Assembly (NCBI RefSeq): GCF_014195585.1
Contig: NZ_JACICA010000009.1
Coordinates: forward strand, 1 to 64,000
Reading direction: 5' to 3'
DNA: 64,000 nucleotides
Origin: Alloprevotella rava
Lineage (GTDB): Bacteria; Bacteroidota; Bacteroidia; Bacteroidales; Bacteroidaceae
Shown: positions 1-8,959 of the stretch, piece after piece
How positions within the stretch are numbered: position 1 is the first letter of the stretch
Layout: each line of letters starts with the position of its first letter
Made by a program: the position numbers and the translations under genes
Notes under the pieces: generated by a model
Databases searched by the model: none
What the model was told of the DNA's origin: nothing
Seen by the model: the letters and a program-made list of their open reading frames with translations, nothing else

Positions 1-24
1 TTTGCAACAAGCAAAGTAACAAAA

Positions 25-65
25 GAGGCTGGAATCCTACAAGAGGGTTTCAGCCTTATTTTTTT
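25..65 (+). terminator. Rho-independent terminator-like hairpin
   Basis: An imperfect inverted repeat (AGGCTGGAATCCT against GGGTTTCAGCCT) is followed by a run of T with one A. This is the usual shape of an intrinsic terminator. It probably ends a plus-strand gene that lies to the left of the window. No coding sequence is supported in positions 1-140. Confidence 0.6.
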
Positions 66-140
66 GCCGTGTAAAACTTTTACCGGACAGCAATATTTTC
101 AAATAGAATAAGGAAAAAACAGCTTTTAAACTCATTTATC

Positions 141-648
141 GGTACCGTCCCCAAAAGTGTGTAAGCTCCCAAGTTCTTATATTTGTAGTGAACTTAAAAC
201 TCAAACAAAGAACAATGAAGCTTACAACAGAACAAAGATCGGAATTACTTTCTGAAATGGCCTCCAGTGAGGCTGGATTTAATGAGTTATTTCGCGTACT
301 TTTGGAGAGTTTTTCCAAGCAGGAGCGCGCCCTCTTTCTCGAGGAACATAAGGGTGAACAAGCCAATGGCTTCCGTCCTCGGCGTTGGCGGGGTCATGGT
401 TGGAGTTTTCAACTTCGCATCCCTCGCACGCGCTCCAATGCATTTCAACCCATCATTCTTGGTATTTTATCCTCTCAGGAGAGTGAGCGTACACAGCTTT
501 TTTACGAGTTGTATTCTCGTGGACTTTCCTGTGAAGATGGTAATGTCCGATTTTTGTAATCGTGTAAGTTCCATTATTACTTTCTTTTTGTTTTGTCAAC
601 TACAGAGATAAGAATAAAGGGGCTTACACACTTTTTTAGGGCAGTATC
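141..648 (+). mobile_element. Internally deleted IS256-family element (MITE-like, 508 bp)
   Basis: Both ends are present: the left end carries AAGTGTGTAAGCTCCC and the right end its near reverse complement, GGGCTTACACACTT. The same ends occur at 48962 and 50886. Between them lies only the 5' third of the transposase gene joined to a short AT-rich stretch that looks like the element's own 3' tail. Most of the catalytic region is therefore missing while both termini are kept. Such a copy could move only if a full IS256 transposase is supplied from elsewhere. I could not find a convincing target-site duplication. Confidence 0.75.
215..559 (+). pseudogene. IS256-family transposase, N-terminal remnant
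   Basis: The reading frame from ATG 215 encodes about 108 residues that match the N-terminus of the transposase at 49037 almost exactly (MKLTTEQRSELLSE...). After the residues LSCED it runs into NGNVRFL and a stop. Full IS256-family transposases are around 400 residues with a DDE catalytic core; none of the core is present here. The joint lies near 537, where the 49037 copy continues with IAEVGRR. It is a deletion remnant and cannot be an active enzyme. A truncated protein could still bind the IS ends, but nothing shows that it does. Confidence 0.85.
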
Positions 649-711
649 CAGCTGATAGGCTTATTGTATCAGCTGACATAATAAGGATATTTTGAAATAC
701 AATAAGGATTT

Positions 712-1575
712 TTAGCACGCTTTATTATGTGCAGTATGATATTTCATAAGACCATCTAAAGGTGTTCTATATATTCGACCGATACGATATCCTAATGATT
801 TTGCTACTTCCTGAAGTTCTATCCTTAGAAAGAAAGCTATACTCCCAACAAAGTTTATCGGAAGATTGGGACGATGATATTGATCTACATTTCTTCTAAA
901 GAAACACTCGAACTCGTAAATTATAAACTTATGTATATCAGGATTATTCCGATTTTCTCCTATAAACAAAGCAAAAGTGGCTAAAAAACGATTAGGAAAA
1001 GGTTCTCTATATACTCTTTGGATAATTTGATCGGGAGTTAGTTGGTATTTTTCAAAAAATAAGGTAGATATTTTATCTGGCATTTGGTGCTTTAGAATGT
1101 CAGCAACAAGATGCTTTCCCATAACTGCTCCACTGCCTTCATCGCCCAATATATAACCTAATGGAGATACGTTTTCTACGATGTTCTTGCCATCATAAAG
1201 GCAACTATTAGAACCTGTCCCTAATATACAAGCAATGCCAGACTCGTTGCCACACACACTGCGAGCTGCTCCAAGTAAGTCTGATTCCACTTGAATATTA
1301 GCCGTAGGAAAAACACGTTTTATTGCAGATTTTACAATAGCTGATTGTTCACCTCGGCAGCCTGCCCCATAAAAATAAATAGCTTCTACACACTCTGGCA
1401 GCTGGGGTAATTCCTTGGTTAATATGATTACTATTTCTAATTCATTCAGCATAAAAGGATTGATTCCTTGCGTGCTGAATCTAGAGAATTCTTTATTGCC
1501 TTTTAGCAACAACCAATCTGTCTTAGTACTGCCACTGTCTGCAATCAGAACTATGTTAGTATTATTTTCCATCAT
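712..1575 (-). CDS. BadF/BadG/BcrA/BcrD-type ATPase, probable N-acetylglucosamine kinase
   Basis: This 287-residue cytoplasmic protein belongs to the sugar-kinase/Hsp70/actin ATPase fold. The phosphate-1 motif is seen as ADSGSTKTDWLL near residue 12. A second glycine-rich phosphate site, CILGTGSNSCLYDG, lies near the middle, followed by LGDEGSGAVMGKHL, typical of bacterial N-acetylglucosamine kinase-like members. The family phosphorylates amino sugars, or in anaerobes activates 2-hydroxyacyl-CoA dehydratases; the short single-domain form fits the sugar kinase better. The start overlaps the stop of the upstream yihY-like gene by 14 bp, so the two are probably translated from one mRNA. The exact substrate cannot be read from the sequence. 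Confidence 0.85.
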   Translation of the reverse strand: MMENNTNIVLIADSGSTKTDWLLLKGNKEFSRFSTQGINPFMLNELEIVIILTKELPQLPECVEAIYFYGAGCRGEQSAIVKSAIKRVFPTANIQVESDLLGAARSVCGNESGIACILGTGSNSCLYDGKNIVENVSPLGYILGDEGSGAVMGKHLVADILKHQMPDKISTLFFEKYQLTPDQIIQRVYREPFPNRFLATFALFIGENRNNPDIHKFIIYEFECFFRRNVDQYHRPNLPINFVGSIAFFLRIELQEVAKSLGYRIGRIYRTPLDGLMKYHTAHNKAC

Positions 1576-2842
1576 TGGATAAATTGACTATTAACTCATC
1601 GTTAAAACCACCAATAAACAAATTATTTCTATAGTTTTCAAATTTGCTTGAACCATGAGAGAAAGAAATGGTATTCCCTAGTTTGTCCAAAGCATAAAGC
1701 ACTTTTCCAACAGTGAGTAAAGATAGATCTGCTGCTGGAATGTATCCCTGATTGGAAGAATTAATTAGCAATACTTGGGCTGAAACTAATTTATCCAAAG
1801 AGGCTTCAAGAATGAATGTTGGAACTCGAAACGTCTCCTGAAGTTCTGCTATTTTTGGCGCAGTATTCCCTCGTTTAAATCTCTGAAAAACAAATATACA
1901 GATAGAAATACTTAAATTATCTAATGAAGTATTATTCCAATTCCTATTCCGGCCATAGGCATATTCTCCTATATGTTGATCTGCATAACTTAAAGCCGTA
2001 CCATAAAGAATAATATACCAAAGAATGCGTATCCAAATCATGATGAGCGGTAGTGCTGCCAATGAACCATAAACAGCATTGTAGCTTGTCATCATCATTT
2101 GCAAATAGAAGTATCCATATACACTGCATTGTATGAGAATCCCCACTGGTAAGCCAGCAATGAATGCACTGCGTAAACGTACACTGGTGTTAGGCATAAA
2201 GCTATAGAGTAGCGTAAAGAAGAGTATCATAAGAATATATGGTACACTCCAAAGTAATGGCACCTGCTTGATGAAAGGTATATATCCTATTACGGACTCT
2301 AAAGAATTACTCAAGAAAATAGATAGTCCAGAACTAATAATCAAGAAGATAGCAAGAAAAATAGCTGCAAATATATAATCTTTTATTTGTGCAAAGATGC
2401 TTCGTTCTTCCTTTATTTGCCATATCTGGTTGAAGGTTGTTTCTATACCGCTCATTAAAGACCAAATCGTATAGAGTAGCATTAAAATACCCACACCTAC
2501 AAAGACACCCTGCTGAGCATTCAACAAATAGCGATTTGCAAAAGTTAAGAGAGTATCAACGACTTGAGGTTGAGAAGAAAAAGCTGCATGTATTTGACTA
2601 TCAATGTAATTATCTAAACCAAAGCCTTTAGCAATTGCAAAAATAAGGGCTAAAACAGGAACTAAAGCTAATATGAAAACATAGGTAAGTGCACCTGCAC
2701 GAAAAGTCATACGCTCGTTCCAAAAGATACGCCCTGCCAATAACAAGCGTTGGAGCAGAGCTTGCCAATAATGCTGAAGATGCGGAAAGGACGCAAGCCA
2801 TTGACCTTGCACCAGTCTGTTCTCAAAATCTTTCAAAGTCAC
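1562..2842 (-). CDS. YihY/virulence factor BrkB family inner-membrane protein
   Basis: The 426-residue protein has about six hydrophobic segments in its first 280 residues and matches the YihY/BrkB family (old name ribonuclease BN, an annotation later withdrawn for this family). The recognisable stretch is FRAGALTYVFILALVPVLAL near residue 50, followed by LYTIWSLMSGIETTFNQIW. The last 130 residues look soluble and wHTH-like (FRVPTFILEASLDKLVSAQVL), a common extension in Bacteroidetes members. Its role is unknown; members are proposed to act in transport or envelope homeostasis. It is first in a two-gene minus-strand unit with the kinase at 712-1575 and diverges from the peptidase gene at 2924. 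Confidence 0.85.
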   Translation of the reverse strand: MTLKDFENRLVQGQWLASFPHLQHYWQALLQRLLLAGRIFWNERMTFRAGALTYVFILALVPVLALIFAIAKGFGLDNYIDSQIHAAFSSQPQVVDTLLTFANRYLLNAQQGVFVGVGILMLLYTIWSLMSGIETTFNQIWQIKEERSIFAQIKDYIFAAIFLAIFLIISSGLSIFLSNSLESVIGYIPFIKQVPLLWSVPYILMILFFTLLYSFMPNTSVRLRSAFIAGLPVGILIQCSVYGYFYLQMMMTSYNAVYGSLAALPLIMIWIRILWYIILYGTALSYADQHIGEYAYGRNRNWNNTSLDNLSISICIFVFQRFKRGNTAPKIAELQETFRVPTFILEASLDKLVSAQVLLINSSNQGYIPAADLSLLTVGKVLYALDKLGNTISFSHGSSKFENYRNNLFIGGFNDELIVNLSNDGK

Positions 2843-2865
2843 AATAATTTATTAAGATGTAGATT

Positions 2866-2904
2866 GGTTTGGGCCGCTAAATTACGAATAAATTTGTAAG
2901 TTTG
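2866..2904 (+). promoter_or_regulatory. Probable Bacteroidetes-type promoter for the M64 peptidase gene
   Basis: Two overlapping -7 boxes of the form TAnnTTTG are seen: TAAATTTG at 2889-2896 and TAAGTTTG at 2897-2904. An ATTGG stretch lies 19 bp upstream of the first and could be the -33 element. The start codon at 2924 follows within 20-28 bp. Confidence 0.5.
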
Positions 2905-2923
2905 CATTCAAATCTCATAGAAC

Positions 2924-4141
2924 ATGCGACACTTGTGTTATTTCATACTTTTGGCACTATCTATATTCCAGCCACTTAAAAGTCAAAATCTTAATTTTAA
3001 TCGTACACTCCGTGCAGATTTTATATTTTCTGGCAATGTTGACAAACAAGATATTTCTATTGAAGAACTCAGTTCTTTCAATGGGTGGGCAGGACGTCGT
3101 GGCCATTTAGACGAGGTGCCTATGCGCGGGAATGGCCAATTATGTTTGCAAGATGCGCGGACAAAAAAAGTTTTGTATCGACATTCTTTTTCAACGTTAT
3201 TTCAAGAATGGCTGACGACTGAAGAAGCTAAAAAAGTAAATAAAGCTTTTCAAAACGTATTCTTAATGCCAATGCCAACAGATTCAGCCTTACTCAGCAT
3301 CGAGCTATACGATACACACTCTAAAGTTGCATCAACTTTTTTTATGGGCATCCATCCCAAAGATATCCTTATTCGCTCCCTTGATGGTTTGCAAACGGCT
3401 CCTTATAAGTATCTCTGGAAAGCTGGTACTTCAGACAATAATATAGATGTTGCTATTGTGGCAGAAGGATATACAGAAGCAGAAAAGCATAGTTTTTATG
3501 CCGATGCCATTATAGCGATGGAATCGTTGTTTTCACATGAACCATTCAAAAGCAGAAAAGATTGCTTTAATATTGTAGCTGTAGCTTTGCCTTCACAAAA
3601 TAGCGGTATTAGCATTCCCCAACAAGGACTATGGAAGCAAACAGCCCTATCTAGTCATTTTGATACTTTTTATTCTGATCGCTATTTAACAACATTGAAT
3701 CTGCGCAAACTTAATGATGCCTTACAAGGTATCCCCTACGAGCATATTATTATTTTAGCCAATACGGATAATTATGGTGGGGGCGGTATTTATAACTCCT
3801 ATACACTGACTACTGCAAAACACAATGCCTTTCGTCCTGTTATTGTGCATGAGTTTGGACATAGCTTTGGAGGTCTAGCAGATGAGTATTATAATGATAC
3901 GCAATTCTCTGATACATATAATGCAGCAACAGAGCCGTGGGAAGCAAATATCACAACTCATCCTAAAGATTCTAAATGGAAGGATGTACGCGGAGCAAAG
4001 ATGTATGAGGGCGCAGGTTATCAAGCTAAAAATGTATACAGAGGCTTTGAAAATTGCCGAATGAAAACAAATGAACATCCTGAATTTTGTGGCGTTTGTC
4101 AACGTGCGCTGAATCAACTTATAGACTTTTACACGAAATAG
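2924..4141 (+). CDS. Secreted IgA-peptidase M64 family zinc metallopeptidase
   Basis: The protein is 405 residues and begins with a signal peptide (MRHLCYFILLALSIFQPLKS). An N-terminal M64-type beta domain is followed by the catalytic domain with the zinc motif HEFGHSFGGLADE. His309, Glu310 and His313 form HExxH, and Asp320 or Glu321 lies in the GLADE extension typical of family M64. Members are exported peptidases of Bacteroidetes and clostridia; the founding member cleaves IgA, but the substrate here is unknown. ATG 2924 is chosen because the signal peptide starts there and promoter boxes lie just upstream. The stop is 5 bp before ftsK, so the two may be co-transcribed. Confidence 0.9.
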   Translation: MRHLCYFILLALSIFQPLKSQNLNFNRTLRADFIFSGNVDKQDISIEELSSFNGWAGRRGHLDEVPMRGNGQLCLQDARTKKVLYRHSFSTLFQEWLTTEEAKKVNKAFQNVFLMPMPTDSALLSIELYDTHSKVASTFFMGIHPKDILIRSLDGLQTAPYKYLWKAGTSDNNIDVAIVAEGYTEAEKHSFYADAIIAMESLFSHEPFKSRKDCFNIVAVALPSQNSGISIPQQGLWKQTALSSHFDTFYSDRYLTTLNLRKLNDALQGIPYEHIIILANTDNYGGGGIYNSYTLTTAKHNAFRPVIVHEFGHSFGGLADEYYNDTQFSDTYNAATEPWEANITTHPKDSKWKDVRGAKMYEGAGYQAKNVYRGFENCRMKTNEHPEFCGVCQRALNQLIDFYTK

Positions 4142-4146
4142 GAATC

Positions 4147-6732
4147 ATGGCAAAGAAGCAAACAACTCGAAAGACTGCCAATAAAAATAAAACAAAAGAT
4201 AGTAATGTTAATATCAAGTCGGTCTTCAGCCCTGAAGGCGGATGGAAAGAACTACTGTGTGGAGAAAAGCTAAAATTTATCTTAGGTTTGATTACCTTTG
4301 CGTTAGCTTTGTATATGTTACTATGTTTCACTTCATTTTTCTATACAGCAAGTGTTGATCAGACACAACTAGAGAATAATATAGGCAATCAACTGTTTGT
4401 TAACTATGGAGGAAAGCTAGGTGCATATATCGCCAACTATTTTTTTAATGAGGCCTTTGGCGTGTGTTCCTATTTCTTACCCATATTCATGATTGGATTA
4501 AGTCTGAAGTTCATGGATACGTATGGAATTCGCCTTCGTAAATGGTTTGTAAATTGTTCTGTTCTGATGATTTGGGGATCTGTTGTACTAACTCTTCTTT
4601 CTTCTAAAGAATTTCTTAATGTTTTCCCTGCAAAACTTATGAAAATTCCTTTCCAACCAGACTGGGGAGGAGGACATGGCCATCTTGTTAGTCAATATCT
4701 TACAAACAACATTGGATTGATTGGAACCGTCATTCTGATGATAGTGACTGGTATTCTCTATTTGATTTACTTCTCAGGACAGACTATAGAATTTATCCGC
4801 ATACTTTTTAATCCATCTAAATATAGAGCAGAGCATTCTGTGACGAATGGTACAGAAGAAGAAAGTGATAAGGGTAGCAAAGAAGATGACGAGGATTACA
4901 CTGAAGAGCTGAATGATGAAGACTCTAATGATGAATTAGAGGAACTGCATAGCGAAGAAGACATTATATCTAATTCTGAAGATGATGCAAAAGACCTACT
5001 GAATCTTACAGAAGAAAATCTGACGGATGAAGAAAATAGTGACGCTGCTACTACGATAGATTTAGGTGATTCAGAAACGGAAGTGGCTCCTAATGACATT
5101 ATACCCTCTCTTACGGTTTCATCTACAGTAGAGACAGATATCAATGAAGAGTTGGAGATAACAAAGGCTGACGAGCCAGAGAAAGGTGCTAGCACTAAGA
5201 CAGTTGCCTCTCCACTAGAAGTACTAGGTCCGTATGATCCACGTAAGGACTTAGAACATTATAAGTTCCCCACTCTCTCCTTGTTGAAGAAGTATGAGAA
5301 TGAAGGTCCAAGTATCGATATGGAGGAACAAAAAAGTAACAAGGATCGTATCGTCACAGTTCTTCATGATTTTGGAGTAGAAATTACTAATATCAAAGCA
5401 ACGATTGGTCCGACAATCACGCTTTATGAAGTTACGCCCGCCCCAGGTATACGCATCAGTAAGATTCGTAATTTGGGAGATGATATAGCCCTTAATCTTT
5501 CAGCAGAAGGAGTTCGTATTATTGCTCCTATGCCAGGGAAAGGTACAATCGGTATTGAGGTTCCAAACCGCAATAAGAAGATTGTTTCAATGGAAAGTAT
5601 CTTGAACACTAAGAAGTTCAAGGAAGCCAACTTTGCTCTCCCGATTGCGCTTGGTAAAACTATTACGAACGATGTATACATGGTGGATTTAGCCAAGATG
5701 CCTCACTTGCTGGTTGCTGGTGCTACAGGACAAGGAAAGTCTGTTGGTTTGAACGCTATCGTCACTTCATTGCTCTACAAGAAGCATCCTGCTGAATTAA
5801 AGTTCGTTATCATTGACCCTAAGAAGGTAGAGTTTAGCATTTATGCACCCATAGAGAAGCATTTCTTAGCTAAGGTTCCAGACAATGAAGAACCTATTAT
5901 CACTGATGTAAGGAAAGTTATTGAAACTCTCAAGAGTCTTTGCGTTGTAATGGATCATCGTTATGACCTACTAAAGAAAGCGCGAGTTCGCAATATTAAA
6001 GAGTACAATGAGAAGTTTATCAACCGTGAGCTGAATCCTGCTAATGGGCATGAATTCATGCCATACATTGTCATTATTATTGATGAGTTCGGTGATTTGA
6101 TTATGACTGCAGGCAAGGAGGTAGAACTTCCGATTGCACGTATTGCTCAATTAGCGCGTGCGGTAGGAATGCACATGATTATTGCTACACAGCGTCCGAC
6201 AACAAATATCATCACTGGTACAATCAAAGCAAACTTCCCTGCACGTATGGCCTTTAAGGTATCTTCTGGTATCGACTCTAAGACGATCTTAGATCGCACA
6301 GGTGCTCAGCAACTTATTGGTCGTGGCGATATGCTCTTCTTGAGTGGTAACGAACCAGTACGCGTGCAATGTGCCTTTGTTGACACTCCTGAGGTAGAAC
6401 GAATCAATGAGTTCATCACAACTCAGCAAGGTTATATTTCAGCCTTTAAACTTCCAGAAGTTGCAGAAGAAAGTGATGGAGATGGAGCAGGGAGTCGTGA
6501 TGATAGTGGACAACGTGACTCAATGTTTGAGGAGGTTGCGCGCTATATAGTTATGAACCAAGCTGGTTCTACTTCACTCATTCAGCGCAAGTTCTCCATA
6601 GGCTATAACCGTGCAGGTCGTCTGATGGATCAGTTAGAGAATGCAGGTATTGTAGGGCCTGCAAGAGGAGCAAAGCCACGAGAAGTCCTCGTGCAAGATG
6701 AATTCCAACTTGATCAAATGCTGGGTATTTAA
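4147..6732 (+). CDS. ftsK: DNA translocase FtsK/SpoIIIE
   Basis: FtsK anchors at the division septum and pumps chromosomal DNA so that replicated termini segregate. From ATG 4147 the protein is 861 residues. It has about four membrane segments in the first 210 residues, a very acidic linker at roughly 235-350 rich in Glu, Asp and Ser, then the RecA-like motor. Walker A is GATGQGKS at 525-532 and Walker B ends in the acidic pair starting at Asp646 (IIIDEFGDL). The last 70 residues form the gamma winged helix that reads KOPS-like sites (STSLIQRKFSIGYNRAGRLM). An in-frame ATG 60 bp upstream lies inside the peptidase gene, so the start MAKKQTTRK is preferred. Confidence 0.96.
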   Translation: MAKKQTTRKTANKNKTKDSNVNIKSVFSPEGGWKELLCGEKLKFILGLITFALALYMLLCFTSFFYTASVDQTQLENNIGNQLFVNYGGKLGAYIANYFFNEAFGVCSYFLPIFMIGLSLKFMDTYGIRLRKWFVNCSVLMIWGSVVLTLLSSKEFLNVFPAKLMKIPFQPDWGGGHGHLVSQYLTNNIGLIGTVILMIVTGILYLIYFSGQTIEFIRILFNPSKYRAEHSVTNGTEEESDKGSKEDDEDYTEELNDEDSNDELEELHSEEDIISNSEDDAKDLLNLTEENLTDEENSDAATTIDLGDSETEVAPNDIIPSLTVSSTVETDINEELEITKADEPEKGASTKTVASPLEVLGPYDPRKDLEHYKFPTLSLLKKYENEGPSIDMEEQKSNKDRIVTVLHDFGVEITNIKATIGPTITLYEVTPAPGIRISKIRNLGDDIALNLSAEGVRIIAPMPGKGTIGIEVPNRNKKIVSMESILNTKKFKEANFALPIALGKTITNDVYMVDLAKMPHLLVAGATGQGKSVGLNAIVTSLLYKKHPAELKFVIIDPKKVEFSIYAPIEKHFLAKVPDNEEPIITDVRKVIETLKSLCVVMDHRYDLLKKARVRNIKEYNEKFINRELNPANGHEFMPYIVIIIDEFGDLIMTAGKEVELPIARIAQLARAVGMHMIIATQRPTTNIITGTIKANFPARMAFKVSSGIDSKTILDRTGAQQLIGRGDMLFLSGNEPVRVQCAFVDTPEVERINEFITTQQGYISAFKLPEVAEESDGDGAGSRDDSGQRDSMFEEVARYIVMNQAGSTSLIQRKFSIGYNRAGRLMDQLENAGIVGPARGAKPREVLVQDEFQLDQMLGI

Positions 6733-6765
6733 GACTATAAATATTAGAAATAAAAATACAATGGT

Positions 6766-7386
6766 ATGAAGAAAACACTTTCTACTTTACTTTTATCCTT
6801 TGCGCTATTGCCCTGTTTTGCGCAGAGTGCTAGTCAAATTCTCAATCAAGTGGCTGCTAAGTTACAAAATACAGGCGTTAAGGCTTCTTTTGAGGCTACC
6901 ACCTTCAAAGGACTTAATCCTAATGGCACAGTTCTTGGTACTATTCAAGTAGAGGGAAATAAGTTTAAGATTCAGTCAAATAGTATGACAACTTGGTTCA
7001 ATGGTACGACACAATGGACCATGATGTCAGGAAGTGACGAAGTGAATGTAAGCACTCCTACTGAGGCAGAGATTCAGAAGATGAATCCTACGGCATTTAT
7101 TAACCTCTATCGTGACAACTGCAACTATTACATGGAATCAGACACCTACGATGGAAAGATGTGCCGTAAGATAACGGTAGTGCCTAAGGCACGCGCTTCT
7201 TTTCAGCGTCTAGTTGTACTAGTCGATGCTAATGGCAATCTTATGAATGTTCGATTGAAGGATGCGAAAGGCAACTGGATGCGCTTCCGCATTAGTCAGC
7301 TTCAGACAGGTGTTAAGCTTAGTAAGAGCACATTTGAATTTAGTAAGAAAGACTACCCAAAAGTGGCAGTAATAGACTTACGATAA
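6766..7386 (+). CDS. LolA-like outer-membrane lipoprotein carrier protein
   Basis: A 206-residue periplasmic protein with a clear signal peptide ending near CFAQ. The rest fits the LolA/LolB-like half-barrel that carries lipoproteins through the periplasm: ASQILNQVAAKL at the start, alternating beta strands, and late strands such as RKITVVPKARASFQRLVVLVD. Sequence conservation with proteobacterial LolA is low, as usual for Bacteroidetes members. It lies 33 bp after ftsK and 18 bp before trxB, and the order ftsK, lolA-like, trxB suggests one transcript. Annotation as LolA-like is safe; the true cargo is not shown. Confidence 0.85.
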   Translation: MKKTLSTLLLSFALLPCFAQSASQILNQVAAKLQNTGVKASFEATTFKGLNPNGTVLGTIQVEGNKFKIQSNSMTTWFNGTTQWTMMSGSDEVNVSTPTEAEIQKMNPTAFINLYRDNCNYYMESDTYDGKMCRKITVVPKARASFQRLVVLVDANGNLMNVRLKDAKGNWMRFRISQLQTGVKLSKSTFEFSKKDYPKVAVIDLR

Positions 7387-7404
7387 ACATTAAATATATA
7401 AATT

Positions 7405-8343
7405 ATGGAAACTATACGTTGCCTAATTTTAGGTTCTGGTCCTGCTGGCTATACTGCTGGCATTTACGCTGGACGTGCAGGATTAAATCCTGTTATCTAC
7501 GAAGGTTTGCAGCCTGGTGGACAGCTCACAACTACAAGTGAGGTAGAGAACTTTCCAGGCTTTCCTGAAGGTGTTGAAGCGTATGATTTGATGGATAATA
7601 TGCGTCAGCAAGCAGAGCGTTATGGCGCTAAGATTCGTTCTAATATAGCTACTAAGGTAAATTTAGATAAAGCCCCCTACTCTGTTACATTTGATGATGG
7701 TTGTGAGATATTATGCCACACGCTGATCATAGCAACAGGAGCTGCTGCTAAATATCTTGGCTTAGCCGATGAAGAAACCTATAAGGGACACGGCGTTAGT
7801 GCTTGTGCCACCTGTGATGGTTTCTTCTATCGTAAGAAAACTGTAGCTGTTGTAGGTGGTGGCGATACCGCCTGTGAAGAAGCAAGTTATTTAGCTGGTT
7901 TAGCAGATAAAGTCTATCTGATTGTACGCAAACCTTTCCTACGCGCTAGCAAGACGATGCAGGATCGCGTAATGGAGAATCCTAAGATTGAAGTTCTCTT
8001 TGAAACCAATACTGTTGGACTCTTTGGTGAAGGAAAGTTAGAGGGAGCTCATTTGGTTCATCGTAAAGGAGAAATAGATGAGAAGCTATACGATTTGCCC
8101 ATTGATGGATTCTTCTTAGCCATTGGTCATAAGCCTAATAGCGATCTCTTTACGCCCTGGGTTAAGACGAATGAGCAAGGATATATCCTCACTGAAGAAG
8201 ACACTCCTTTGACTGGTGTACCAGGAGTTTATGCGGCTGGTGATGTTGCAGATCCGCTCTACAGACAAGCTGTTACAGCGGCTGCTAGTGGTTGTAAGGC
8301 TGCTATTGAAGCCAATCACTATCTCCAAGAAAATCATCTATAA
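7405..8343 (+). CDS. trxB: Thioredoxin-disulfide reductase
   Basis: TrxB passes electrons from NADPH through FAD to thioredoxin. The 312-residue protein has the FAD Rossmann motif GSGPAGYTAGIYAGRAG near residue 9, the redox pair Cys134-Ala-Thr-Cys137 (CATCDGFF), the NADPH motif VVGGGDTACEEASYL, and the late FAD motif GVYAAGDVADPLYRQAVTAA. Length and domain order match low-molecular-weight thioredoxin reductases. It is the last gene of the ftsK-lolA-trxB run and is followed directly by a hairpin terminator. Confidence 0.96.
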   Translation: METIRCLILGSGPAGYTAGIYAGRAGLNPVIYEGLQPGGQLTTTSEVENFPGFPEGVEAYDLMDNMRQQAERYGAKIRSNIATKVNLDKAPYSVTFDDGCEILCHTLIIATGAAAKYLGLADEETYKGHGVSACATCDGFFYRKKTVAVVGGGDTACEEASYLAGLADKVYLIVRKPFLRASKTMQDRVMENPKIEVLFETNTVGLFGEGKLEGAHLVHRKGEIDEKLYDLPIDGFFLAIGHKPNSDLFTPWVKTNEQGYILTEEDTPLTGVPGVYAAGDVADPLYRQAVTAAASGCKAAIEANHYLQENHL

Positions 8344-8360
8344 TAATCTCTCCATATAGG

Positions 8361-8387
8361 CCCTCTCCTTCGTGGAGGGGGTCTTTT
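8361..8387 (+). terminator. Intrinsic terminator after trxB
   Basis: CCCTCTCC pairs with GGAGGGGG (one T-G wobble) across a TTCGT loop and is followed by TCTTTT. It ends the trxB transcript 17 bp after the stop codon. It also argues against any start for the next gene upstream of about 8390. Confidence 0.75.
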
Positions 8388-8398
8388 GCTTCTTTATC

Positions 8399-8914
8399 GT
8401 GAAAGCTATCTTCCGAGTCATTGCTTTTCTTCTGCTACTCGTCACATTTCACTCGTGCGGTACACAGAAGAACTTATCTAACACCAACTTTCAGGCGTTG
8501 GCCTATGCAGGTTCAGCACTAGGCATTCGCATTGAAGAGCACGATAATCACGCACTCTTCCTTGAGGCTGCAACGTGGTTAGGCACACCCTATGTTGTGG
8601 GAGGTGCTACGCGAAGTGGAGTGGACTGCTCTGGCCTGACTATGACCATTTATGCACGCATCTATAATAAGCAGCTGCATCGGCGTAGTGTGGAACAATA
8701 TGAAAAGGACGCTCAACTCAAAGGACGTCGTCAGTTGCAACAAGGCGACCTTGTGTTCTTCCGCACACCCAATAGTGGTGAAAAATGTGGTCATGTGGGA
8801 ATATTTCTGAAGGACGATAAATTCATCCACGCTGGTAGCCGTGGAGTTGTTGTAGAGAGCCTAGAAAGCTCCTATTGGCAGCAATTTTGGCTAGCGGGAG
8901 GAAGTGTACGATAA
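8399..8914 (+). CDS. NlpC/P60 family lipoprotein, probable peptidoglycan endopeptidase
   Basis: The protein is likely anchored by a lipid to the envelope and cuts peptide stems of peptidoglycan. From GTG 8399 it has 171 residues: a hydrophobic leader ending in the lipobox TFHSC, then an NlpC/P60 domain. The catalytic Cys77 sits in GVDCSGLTM, His132 in CGHVGIF and His144 in FIHAGS, the expected Cys-His-His triad. It resembles the single-domain Spr/MepS group. An upstream in-frame GTG at 8372 falls inside the trxB terminator hairpin, so the start at 8399 is preferred. No partner genes are evident. Confidence 0.88.
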   Translation: MKAIFRVIAFLLLLVTFHSCGTQKNLSNTNFQALAYAGSALGIRIEEHDNHALFLEAATWLGTPYVVGGATRSGVDCSGLTMTIYARIYNKQLHRRSVEQYEKDAQLKGRRQLQQGDLVFFRTPNSGEKCGHVGIFLKDDKFIHAGSRGVVVESLESSYWQQFWLAGGSVR

Positions 8915-8959
8915 AGGACAGGTAACGTTATACAAAGCCTAATAAAGCCCTTATAGTTT

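Noticed and set aside
141-648. Target-site duplication around the IS256 derivative
   Set aside because: The flanking bases do not form a convincing 8-9 bp direct repeat as expected for IS256-family insertion.
4896-5195. Ser-rich antisense frame inside ftsK
   Set aside because: It is the complement of the acidic Glu/Asp-rich linker of FtsK, which automatically gives a Ser/Phe-rich reading on the other strand.
8372-8398. Upstream GTG start for the NlpC/P60 protein
   Set aside because: It lies within the trxB terminator hairpin, and the lipoprotein signal begins at the GTG at 8399.
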